The notes beneath the pieces are model-generated. The model searched no databases. It was not told where the DNA came from and saw only the letters and a program-made list of their open reading frames with translations. A stretch of DNA of 20,216 nt from a virus. Below, piece by piece: positions 8,162-15,155 of this stretch. The stretch spans positions 1 to 20,216 of IMG/VR virus record IMGVR_UViG_3300000101_000260; one strand, given 5' to 3'. The translations under genes were made by a program, and so were the position numbers. Each line of letters begins with the position of its first letter. The stretch's first letter is position 1.

Positions 8162-8858
8162 ATCTATAAATTTCCGTTAAGTGCTTTGTCCAGAAAGGGT
8201 ATAGATTCTCTCTGCATGAAAGCCTGTCTGCGCAATGATGAAAAAATACATCATTACCTAAATAAACCCCACAATGATTAGGTACTTTTGAGTCAATTGA
8301 AAAGATAAGCAGGTCATGTTTCTCTGCGCTGTCTACTTTCTTAAAACCCCAACTATTGATATAATCTTCTGTGAAGTAGTTCAACCCTTTCTCCCACCAT
8401 AAGTTTTCATATGCGTCTCGGGCAGGGAGTTGAATGCCTTGAGTACTGTACCAGTCTTTAGAAGCCTCGAAACAGTCCTGCACTCCGAAAATATACTCTC
8501 TACCTATAAGAGACACTGTATTGTGTTTTGGCTGTTGTACGTGGAGTTCTAGGTCTGGATAGCTAAATATATAGTAAGGTATACAAAGCGCATCGCAGTT
8601 GTTAATATCAGAATCAGAAGGCTCACAACTAGCATCTGGATGACTATGTACAATACCTACTATCTCTGCTGTTCTTTTTATTTCTAAATATTGCTTGGAG
8701 TCCATAATAAAATCATCATTATTATTCGCCAAATTTGTACAAGGAAACCATTTCAGCCTCCCTTTAAATATAGCAAAAACTCCACAACCTTCTCTTGGGT
8801 ACTCAGATTCAAAATGTTCTGCTAATTCTTCTAGTATCTCTTTACTTAAATTTAACAC
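8151..8858 (-). CDS. K: K-like tail tip peptidase, JAMM + NlpC/P60 (235 aa, GTG start)
   Basis: This is a two-domain tail protein like lambda gpK. With the GTG at 8858 as residue 1, the JAMM/MPN zinc-peptidase domain is at about 1-115: Glu23 in PREGCGVF, then H71-S-H73 with PSDSD ending at Asp84, the HxH...D metal site. The NlpC/P60 domain is at about 120-235, with candidate catalytic Cys129 (QDC) and His196 in NHCGVYLG, then the FFHH...RLSCRE stretch shared with lambda K. All key residues are present, so both domains may be active, in cell-wall cleavage or in processing during assembly. The frame is open further up (TTG/ATG at 8924/8921), but the GTG has a GGAGG upstream, fits the family N-terminus, and reduces the overlap with L to 17 bp. 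Confidence 0.9.
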   Translation of the reverse strand: MLNLSKEILEELAEHFESEYPREGCGVFAIFKGRLKWFPCTNLANNNDDFIMDSKQYLEIKRTAEIVGIVHSHPDASCEPSDSDINNCDALCIPYYIFSYPDLELHVQQPKHNTVSLIGREYIFGVQDCFEASKDWYSTQGIQLPARDAYENLWWEKGLNYFTEDYINSWGFKKVDSAEKHDLLIFSIDSKVPNHCGVYLGNDVFFHHCADRLSCRENLYPFWTKHLTEIYRYET

Positions 8859-9993
8859 TGGCGGGGAACCCTCCGAAAGGTATAGACCCTTGTGTTGTTG
8901 ATTTTCTTGAGCCAGGTACATCAATACCTGTACTCGAGGAGGAGAGACCTATTCTTGTACCTTGAAATCTACACCTACACCCTGTAAGCGTTTTACTACA
9001 AAGGTCTATACGAGACCACAGGGTTAAAGAAGGGTCGGGAGTATTTCCAGCAGATAAACTAACATTCGCTTGCCATATTTTATTGTCGTACCTTACTAAA
9101 GCGTTTGCTGAATAAGTAGCAGAGGCAGAGTAGTCGCTCCAGCCTCTAACCTCCTGCCAAAAAGCCTGCGAACCTGAGGGCGTTGTTTGGTTTGAAGCGG
9201 TCTCACTTCTCCAAAATTTAGAGATGTGTGAGACGAGCACATCTCGAGCATACGTACCCGAAGAATACGCACTAGAGTTGGCGTTGAGCACTGTGGCGGA
9301 GACAAGAGGTCTATTTTGTGTATCAAAGAAAGCATTGTACTCAACAACAGGATTAGAGGTGTTGCCCAACACAGTAACAGAGTGATTGCTGTCTGCGGCC
9401 CAGTTACATGCACCACGAGACCTAGAAACTCCTTGATATTCCCAAGAGCAGTATTTTCCTATTATAGATCTAGAAGGTATAGTTACACCCTCTAAATCAA
9501 AGGGACTACTTAGCTCAAAAGATACAAGCGAGCTATCCTCCTCTGCTACTCTGTCTATTATATAGCGCTTAACAGGAAACTCTATTGGATCTGAAGCATC
9601 TACACCGCCTACTAAATATTTTGCAAAAGTTGTTCTCAGAGTTATAGTCTTACCTATCAGAGCCTGGAAGTTAAATCCCGCACTTTGAAGAGTTGTTCGC
9701 AGTAGAGGAAGAACATTCGCCATCGTAAGAGTAGGCCTAGTAGCAGAGCCTTCGGACTTGTGCGAAACACCCTCTAATAGCATCGGCAAAGCTACATAAG
9801 TATTGGCGGCGCTAGAAGTATTGTTCGTAGGGTTGCCTTCAGGGTGAAACTGAAGATCTGCTATTAGCTCATTTTTTCCTGGGTGAAAAAATAAAGTAGA
9901 GGTGTCGCTAAGTTTGAGCTCAAATAACTCTACTATAGCATTATCAATAGCTAGTGTCTGGAGATCACTAGAGATTATATTATTGGTACTCAT
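8842..9993 (-). CDS. L: L-like tail tip protein with inserted carbohydrate-binding module (383 aa)
   Basis: Lambda gpL is a tail tip protein whose C-terminal part coordinates a [4Fe-4S] cluster through four conserved cysteines. Matching motifs here are ATRPTLTMAN (84-93), SFELSSPFDLEGVTIPSR (158-175), YCSWEYQG (181-188) and LCSKTLTGCRCRF near 331-343, followed by IPFGGFPA (371-378). Candidate cluster ligands are Cys182, Cys196, Cys332 and Cys339; Cys341 is extra. The stretch between the second and third cysteine is about 135 residues, far longer than in lambda. Near its end it holds a CBM5/12-like motif (about 279-329; WSDYSASATYSANALVRYD, then KIWQAN and a closing LW). This explains the length of 383 aa against about 232 in lambda. 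The start overlaps the M-like stop as ATGA. Confidence 0.9.
   Translation of the reverse strand: MSTNNIISSDLQTLAIDNAIVELFELKLSDTSTLFFHPGKNELIADLQFHPEGNPTNNTSSAANTYVALPMLLEGVSHKSEGSATRPTLTMANVLPLLRTTLQSAGFNFQALIGKTITLRTTFAKYLVGGVDASDPIEFPVKRYIIDRVAEEDSSLVSFELSSPFDLEGVTIPSRSIIGKYCSWEYQGVSRSRGACNWAADSNHSVTVLGNTSNPVVEYNAFFDTQNRPLVSATVLNANSSAYSSGTYARDVLVSHISKFWRSETASNQTTPSGSQAFWQEVRGWSDYSASATYSANALVRYDNKIWQANVSLSAGNTPDPSLTLWSRIDLCSKTLTGCRCRFQGTRIGLSSSSTGIDVPGSRKSTTQGSIPFGGFPASVKFK
8870..8874 (-). promoter_or_regulatory. Shine-Dalgarno site that decides the K start
   Basis: GGAGG on the minus strand lies 11 nt before the GTG at 8858. The alternative ATG at 8921 has only a weak AGG nearby and would make K and L overlap by about 80 bp. 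Confidence 0.6.
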
Positions 9994-10352
9994 GGTTCAT
10001 ATACTCGTTTTAAAGTTGCACTAAGACTATAAAAATCATCATAGCTGTATGTTTTTGAATATTCGGATACTATTACTTTTACAGTAACCTCTCCTCCTGT
10101 GTTCGGTGTGGTAAAGTCAAAAGGTGTAACACCTTTTAATAAGTCAAAAAAGCCGGAAATTGCATCAATCTCCGCTTTAGTTCTATTCACGAAACTGACG
10201 GTAAAGGATTCATTAGAGCTATTTATGCCGTCCTGAATTCTTTGCTCATACCCGTCCCCAAAGGAGACTTTACGCACTCGCGGAACTGCTTGTAGCACCA
10301 TTGATTTATCGGGTATTCTTTGAACCCCTGACACTGTAAAGCCTATAGCCAT
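9990..10352 (-). CDS. M: M-like minor tail protein (120 aa)
   Basis: This is a small tail tip component homologous to lambda gpM. The recognisable core is AVPRVRKVSFGDGYEQR (about 22-38), matching SVPSVRKVRFGDGYSQR of lambda M. A beta-rich body follows, with GVTPFDFTTP (about 74-83) in the place where lambda has the WKSFLWTPP segment. Length is close to the usual 105-120 aa. It begins 2 bp after the tape measure stop, with GGAG seven nt before the ATG and inside the tape measure 3' end. Its stop overlaps the L-like start (ATGA), so the three genes are translationally coupled. In lambda the M protein is added late in tip assembly with L; the same role is expected here. Confidence 0.93.
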   Translation of the reverse strand: MAIGFTVSGVQRIPDKSMVLQAVPRVRKVSFGDGYEQRIQDGINSSNESFTVSFVNRTKAEIDAISGFFDLLKGVTPFDFTTPNTGGEVTVKVIVSEYSKTYSYDDFYSLSATLKRVYEP

Positions 10353-10354
10353 TA

Positions 10355-13300
10355 TTATACTCCATAAGGGCTAAGCATTCCGCCCGATCTTTGTTGTTTT
10401 GATAGTTCTTCTTGTATAGCCTTTGATATAGCTCTACCAAAATTCTCTACGTTTGAATCGTCTCCAGATGCAGAAGAGGAGGCGCTTCCATTTTTATCGA
10501 CTGAAACATTAACAGTTACATTATTAGTTTGCTGGCCTCCTGACTTCATTTCGACAGGAATTGAGTTGCCATTCGGCAGAGGTACTACTGCTTCTGTTCC
10601 GTGCAACACTGCAGGGTATCCCGAAGTGGAACCTCTTGCTACACCGCCGGTTGAGTAACCTGTAGGAGGTGTAGCGATACCTCCGTTTCTGTAGCCATAT
10701 TTTGCTGCTATATTTGCTCCGGCATTAGGTGCCCCTGAATAGACTGTCTTGCCTGCGGAGTTTACTGCAGAATCACCGCCTCCACCGAAAGTGGATAAAG
10801 CTGCCTGAATTATTCTTGCTGCCATCATCTCCGCAACCATTCTTGCAAGGTGTCCTAGTATGGCCTTTGCCATATCTGCGAATGCTTCTTTTGCAGTTTT
10901 AGTTCCGTCTATTATACCTGTAAATGCGTCAGCCAGGCTATTCTCCAAAGCATCAAATAGGGCCACTTTTCTCTCGTAGGCATCGTTTAGGGTTTGCTGG
11001 GCTTCTAGCTCGGCATAGAGAGAGTCCTTCTGCTGTGTAGTAAGTATAATGTTCTTTTCTTTTAAAGCATTAAGGCGCGTATTAAATTCAGTGACTACAG
11101 GGTTCGCGCTAAGTCCCTCGAACCTCAGTCGTGCCGCTTCTGTATCTGCTTGCACATTTAACAACGCTGCTTGACCTCTTTGCCCAAACAGGGTAATTTC
11201 CTGACTTAAAAGTGCTACATTTTGTTTTGATATTTCTAGTTTTCTCTCTGCTGCGGCGAGTTGCTCGGGGCTGGCGGCGAGATTCCCCTTTCTTCCAGAA
11301 AGATTAGTCTCCTCAAGTTGAGCATCTCGTTGTTTTTGTTGGGCCGAGCGCAACTGCTCTTGTAAGGTTATTCTCTGCTGGTTAGACTGCTCTACACCTC
11401 TTGCTATACCGAAAGACCCCGTACCTCCTGCCTCAATAAATTTACTTTTCTGTTTTGCTCGTAATAGGGACAGTTCAAGATTTAGTCTCTTCTTTGAATC
11501 CTTACCTAACTCTTTCTGAAGCTTGAGGTTTTCGGCTAGAATGTTATTTTTAATTGTTTCAAGTTTAACCTCTGAATCAATAATAGAAAGCTTGCCATCC
11601 ATCTGATTTTTTTGCTCAGTGAGTATCGATAAGCTTTCTTTCTCGTCATCGGTTAAAGTCTGTGTCTTATCTGCCTGCTTTGCAAGAAGCACTCCCTGGG
11701 CCGCTAATACAACTTCTTTTTTTGCTTCCAGAGTATTTCGTTTTGTAGCTATGAGGGTGTTTTGCGCCTCTAGATTTGTTATCTTTTCTGACAACGTAAC
11801 CCCTCTAGTTTTATCGGCTGCAAATGTCTTTTCTGCAGAGGCGCGCTTGCCAAGTAGTTCATTGATTCTCGTTTGTCGCTTCTCAAGAGCCACAATACCA
11901 TTAGAGGCGTTATCTACTTGCGAATTAAACTTCTCCTGAGAATCAGAGGCTTCCTTAATTAGCTTATCAAGGTTGTTTAATTCCTTCAGTTTCGTTCTAT
12001 CAAATATCTTACTCCCCTCGTCTTCTTTGCCATCAAGAGTAGGAATATCAGAGAATACCAATGAGGTGTTGTCAGCCACAAATTGCTTTCTTTTCTGGGT
12101 TAGCTTCGCCAACTCTTCGCCGGAGGCTTCGGATGCAATTTTGCTGTCTGTAACCATCGTAGTTAAAGAAGCCTTATACTCTGAACCGAAAGGTTTCTTC
12201 ATGCTGCCTACAAGAGCGGTGAAGGCCTTATTAACACCTTGAATAGTCTCTGGCATCTGCGACAAAGCTCTTTTCTGCTCTAGTAAATGGTTACTTAGAT
12301 TACGGGTCTGCTGTGCAGCTTTGTCGGATACTTCTGTTCCGCCTCTTATTGACTTTCCTAAAACTCTGAAACGATTGTCTAATACTATAAGCTGGTTAAC
12401 TGCGTCTATTACCTGCGGTCGTAGCTTTTTGAACATATCTGAATTAGGGTCGAGCTTTGATATAAAGTTAATATCTTCGATTACCTTATTTACGTCCATG
12501 CTCTGTACACTACTTGCAGTTGCCTGTATACGCTCATCAGGGGTAAGATTCATCTGTGAAAAATCATTTAACACTTTAATGGTTCTCCCCACCTCCTCCG
12601 TTAGGGTAGAGTATCTCTCACTTATTTCTTTAACTTGCTTATTTAACTCCTTTGTGGCTTCTGAGACAGGGTTAAAATGTCTGTAGACCATTTTAAATGC
12701 GTCAAAAGCCATTACCGCAATACCAAAATAGAAAAATGCCTTACTTAAGGCCGCACCAAGCTTAGCTGCACCAGTGGCCATAGCAGCAAAACCTCTTTGT
12801 ACAGTTTTTGAGAAACTTTTAAAAGTAAGGCTCGTTAGCTTTATTCTATTTTGTATATTTTTAAGAGAGAAAGTAAACTTGCGCTCACCTTCTTTAATAA
12901 TACCAGCCTGTAGTTGATATCCAGTTCTAAGATCTGCCACTTGCTGTACTGTCATGTCTTTAAACATACCCGTACGCTTTTTAACATTGCCCTCTGTCTG
13001 GGCCTCGAAGTGAGTAAGTGCCTTATCTGCTGCGGTTTGTGCTTTTTTACTGTCAGAGCCGCCTGTTAGGAACTCTGTCGCACCTTGGCCGCTCTTAGAG
13101 GGTTTGAAGTCTTTTAGTATATCCTGGGCGCCACCTTGGGCTCCGAGCATTGTCTGTTGTTGTGCTTGGTTTAGTTTGGCATATTCAAGGCGGGTTTGCT
13201 GGAGCTCAGCACGAATAACCTGCTGGCTAGTTTTTGCCGCAGTCATTGCAGCTTTTGAGCTCTCCTCCCAGGCGCCCATGCTTGGAAGTATTTGTTTTAA

Positions 13301-14194
13301 GATACCTGCCGCAAATAGCCCGAGTACAGAGATTAGAGATAAGATATTTTCGCTCAAGAATGTAGCAATACCTGCCATGGGTCCTGCAATTGCATTCTGT
13401 ATACTCTTTGAGACATCATCAAACGCTTTAGCAAACTGGTTAAGAGCAGCGGCATTGGGATCCATTAACTTTTCCATGGCCCCAAACTTTCTCTCTGCTT
13501 GTTCGAGAACTTCATTTGCTACTGCCTGACTTCTCTCGAAAGCATTTAAATCTCCGGCGGCTTTACCAATTTGTAGTCCATATTTCTCAGTGGCCGCTTC
13601 CAGTCTAAGGATAATACCAAGTTCGTCTAGCAGTTCTGGCTCAGCTTTTGTTGTACCACGGATAAGTCGATCGAAGGAATCTCCAAGATCTCTACCTAGG
13701 GCTACCGAGGCTGTTTTAGCTGCAGCACCTAGTCGAGTGAGTTGCTCGGGAGACAGGCCAGAGGCAGTACCAATAGCGGCAGCTTTTGCTGCATCTGCAT
13801 ATTTTAACTGACCATCTGTTGCGGCAATTACAGAGTTTGTAATAGTCTTATATGCAACACCGGTTACAGCACCTAAAGCTTTTTGACCTTCAAGAAGGTT
13901 ACGAAAGTCAGAAGCACCTTTTAGAAACTGAAAGGCAGCAGATAAAGCAAATGCAGAAGCAGCAAGAGTGGCGTAGACACCTACTAAGCCTCCCATACCT
14001 TGTCCCATTTTTGAGAAGTTCTTAGTTCCGTTAGCGGAAGCCTGGGCAGCTCCTTTGAGGTTTCGATCAGCAGTACGTGCGCCCTTACCAAGGTCGTCCA
14101 TACCTTGGGCAGCTTTTTTAGACTCTAAGCCCAACTTTTTGGTAGTGCCTTTATCGTCTACGTTTACATCTATTTCAACTTTATTCTTTGCCAT
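10355..14194 (-). CDS. H: Tape measure protein (1279 aa)
   Basis: It sets tail length, scaffolds tube assembly and is ejected ahead of the DNA. The N-terminus (MAKNKVEIDVNVDDKGT) opens a long helical protein. Hydrophobic segments at about 70-92, 269-303 and 470-500 would span membrane during ejection. Long Lys/Glu/Gln-rich coiled coil fills about 700-1100. The C-terminus has the ENSLADAFTGIIDGTKTAKE motif and amphipathic HLARMVAEMMAARIIQAAL typical of lambda-type tape measures, then a Gly-rich tail containing VLHGTEAVVPLPNG. No lytic transglycosylase or peptidase motif is evident. At about 1.5 angstrom per residue it predicts a tail of roughly 190 nm, longer than lambda. Its ATG overlaps the chaperone stop (TAATG) and no good Shine-Dalgarno is seen, so translation probably depends on coupling. 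Confidence 0.95.
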   Translation of the reverse strand: MAKNKVEIDVNVDDKGTTKKLGLESKKAAQGMDDLGKGARTADRNLKGAAQASANGTKNFSKMGQGMGGLVGVYATLAASAFALSAAFQFLKGASDFRNLLEGQKALGAVTGVAYKTITNSVIAATDGQLKYADAAKAAAIGTASGLSPEQLTRLGAAAKTASVALGRDLGDSFDRLIRGTTKAEPELLDELGIILRLEAATEKYGLQIGKAAGDLNAFERSQAVANEVLEQAERKFGAMEKLMDPNAAALNQFAKAFDDVSKSIQNAIAGPMAGIATFLSENILSLISVLGLFAAGILKQILPSMGAWEESSKAAMTAAKTSQQVIRAELQQTRLEYAKLNQAQQQTMLGAQGGAQDILKDFKPSKSGQGATEFLTGGSDSKKAQTAADKALTHFEAQTEGNVKKRTGMFKDMTVQQVADLRTGYQLQAGIIKEGERKFTFSLKNIQNRIKLTSLTFKSFSKTVQRGFAAMATGAAKLGAALSKAFFYFGIAVMAFDAFKMVYRHFNPVSEATKELNKQVKEISERYSTLTEEVGRTIKVLNDFSQMNLTPDERIQATASSVQSMDVNKVIEDINFISKLDPNSDMFKKLRPQVIDAVNQLIVLDNRFRVLGKSIRGGTEVSDKAAQQTRNLSNHLLEQKRALSQMPETIQGVNKAFTALVGSMKKPFGSEYKASLTTMVTDSKIASEASGEELAKLTQKRKQFVADNTSLVFSDIPTLDGKEDEGSKIFDRTKLKELNNLDKLIKEASDSQEKFNSQVDNASNGIVALEKRQTRINELLGKRASAEKTFAADKTRGVTLSEKITNLEAQNTLIATKRNTLEAKKEVVLAAQGVLLAKQADKTQTLTDDEKESLSILTEQKNQMDGKLSIIDSEVKLETIKNNILAENLKLQKELGKDSKKRLNLELSLLRAKQKSKFIEAGGTGSFGIARGVEQSNQQRITLQEQLRSAQQKQRDAQLEETNLSGRKGNLAASPEQLAAAERKLEISKQNVALLSQEITLFGQRGQAALLNVQADTEAARLRFEGLSANPVVTEFNTRLNALKEKNIILTTQQKDSLYAELEAQQTLNDAYERKVALFDALENSLADAFTGIIDGTKTAKEAFADMAKAILGHLARMVAEMMAARIIQAALSTFGGGGDSAVNSAGKTVYSGAPNAGANIAAKYGYRNGGIATPPTGYSTGGVARGSTSGYPAVLHGTEAVVPLPNGNSIPVEMKSGGQQTNNVTVNVSVDKNGSASSSASGDDSNVENFGRAISKAIQEELSKQQRSGGMLSPYGV

Positions 14195-14625
14195 TAGCCA
14201 TTCACGTTATGGGTGAAATTCTTTCCACCGCCCGCAGATTTCTTTCTTTCCTCTGCCTTTCGTTTCTGTTCTGCTTGTTCTGCTTTGTGGACTACCAAAA
14301 TACTCTCGTATACTTTGAGAATATAAAGCATTGTTCTAGGTTCTTCTATTTCGTAAAGCTTGAAAAGATATTCTATATTGCCCCATTTTTTTCCTAAGAA
14401 GCTTCCGGACATTCCGTCCCAGTTATCTTCAAGTAGTCCAAATATAAAAAATGCCACTTGGACCACCACCGGAAAATCGGAGGGGTCGAGCGGCATCTTT
14501 TGGGGGTCAGGCTCTTCTCCTAACTGTTCACAGATACGTAAGTACTTATCAAGATCAATAGGCTGATTTTGAGACTTTACATATCTTTCAAGTAGGGACC
14601 TTAGTTCCCCTACTTGTTCCCAGTA
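14194..14625 (-). CDS. Tail assembly chaperone, frameshift extension (T-like domain)
   Basis: This is the second half of a G-GT type chaperone. The frame is open from the slippery site at 14631-14625 down to the TAA at 14196-14194 and has no convincing independent start. After a -1 slip at Phe136 of the upstream gene it continues YWEQVGELRSLLERYV..., then EPDPQKMPLDPSDFP, DNWDGMSGSFLGKKWG and a Lys/Glu-rich helical end, adding 143 residues for a fused product of about 279 aa. The DGMSG...LGKxW motif is one I know from phage tail chaperone C-terminal parts. The fused form is expected to bind the tape measure while the G part recruits tail tube subunits. The first ATG in this frame (14496) would give a 100-aa product that lacks the first part of the domain. 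Confidence 0.88.
   Translation of the reverse strand, partial: YWEQVGELRSLLERYVKSQNQPIDLDKYLRICEQLGEEPDPQKMPLDPSDFPVVVQVAFFIFGLLEDNWDGMSGSFLGKKWGNIEYLFKLYEIEEPRTMLYILKVYESILVVHKAEQAEQKRKAEERKKSAGGGKNFTHNVNG
14589..14616 (-). promoter_or_regulatory. Frameshift-stimulating stem-loop
   Basis: CAAGTAGGG and CCCTACTTG form a perfect 9-bp stem around a 10-nt loop. The stem starts 8 nt after the slippery heptamer, the usual distance for stimulating -1 frameshifting. The zero-frame stop TAG (14612-14610) lies within its first arm. Confidence 0.85.
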
Positions 14626-15032
14626 AAATTTTCAAGATCGCCTACTGTCTCTGTAACCCAGGTATCAAAGTCGCCTGAGTTTTTCATCAGAAGCTCTGCG
14701 TTGTCCTGAGTGTATGCAAGTTCATCATCTGCATCCAGTGCCGAGATATCTACCAAAAGAAGCTCTTCTAGGTAACGATACTTTAGGCCTGTCCAGCCTT
14801 TGATTACTGCCTTACAGTACTCTATCAAGAATTTATCTTCGTCAAGAATTTCTTCTGGTTGACGAGTTTTCTTACTGAACTTAGTGCTAACACACTTCTT
14901 ACGAAGCTTTACTAGCTCTTCTCTGCCTAAGTAACATAGGCTTACTTCCATTCCTGTGTAACCGGGGAAGTCAATTGATACTGTCTTACTTGGTGTCATT
15001 AGAGTGGCTAATGAAATAGGGGTGTCGCTCAT
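14610..15032 (-). CDS. Tail assembly chaperone, G-like (140 aa)
   Basis: This is the unshifted form of the tail chaperone, made in excess over the fused form. The start MSDTPISLATLMTPSKTVSI leads into a small beta region, YLGREELVKLRKKCV, and then a helical, acidic second half (EEILDEDKFLIEYCKAVIKGWTG split across about 80-102, ending DLENFTGNK). An AAGGA lies 7 nt before the ATG. It sits between the major tail proteins and the tape measure, exactly where lambda G and HK97 gp13 lie, and it ends at TAG just after a slippery site. The family is poorly conserved in sequence, so the call rests on position, size and the frameshift signal, which together are strong. Confidence 0.88.
   Translation of the reverse strand: MSDTPISLATLMTPSKTVSIDFPGYTGMEVSLCYLGREELVKLRKKCVSTKFSKKTRQPEEILDEDKFLIEYCKAVIKGWTGLKYRYLEELLLVDISALDADDELAYTQDNAELLMKNSGDFDTWVTETVGDLENFTGNK
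14625..14631 (-). promoter_or_regulatory. -1 ribosomal slippery site A AAT TTT
   Basis: In the zero frame the codons are GAA AAT TTT ACT, so the heptamer AAATTTT fits X-XXY-YYZ. A -1 slip re-reads T at 14625 and enters the open T frame (TAC TGG GAA ...). Only four sense codons separate it from the zero-frame stop. Confidence 0.88.
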
Positions 15033-15059
15033 GTTTTAGTCCTTATTATTTGATTGTGG

Positions 15060-15090
15060 AAACAAAACAGGGATGAAAAATCATCCCTGT
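15060..15090 (-). terminator. Intrinsic terminator / attenuator after the major tail proteins
   Basis: On the minus strand, ACAGGGATGA and TCATCCCTGT form a perfect 10-bp stem with a TTTT loop, followed at once by TTTGTTT. It lies 66 bp after the stop of the second major tail protein and 28 bp before the chaperone start. It would let abundant tail tube message accumulate while only read-through reaches the chaperone, tape measure and tip genes. In the plus direction the U-tract is poor. Confidence 0.85.
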
Positions 15091-15108
15091 CTCGATTTTC
15101 TATTACAT

Positions 15109-15137
15109 AGTATAGTTCAAATAACCTATGAAGTCAA
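15109..15137 (-). promoter_or_regulatory. Sigma-70-like promoter directly before the terminator
   Basis: TTGACT (15137-15132), a 17-bp spacer and TATACT (15114-15109) give one mismatch per box. Predicted start is about 15102, only about 12 nt before the terminator stem. It is either a source of a roughly 40-nt terminated RNA or of a transcript controlled by read-through. AT-rich gaps can mimic promoters, so this is moderately supported. Confidence 0.5.
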
Positions 15138-15155
15138 GAACTATTTTTTGTAACG

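Noticed and set aside
13104-13529. Plus-strand open frame of 141 codons opposite the tape measure gene
   Set aside because: It lies wholly inside a strongly supported minus-strand gene, has no Shine-Dalgarno, and the product is an antisense low-complexity Ser/Ala/Ile sequence.
14194-14496. Independent 100-aa gene starting at the ATG at 14496
   Set aside because: The ATG lies in the middle of a conserved T-like domain and has no ribosome site, and the same frame is open up to a complete frameshift signal.
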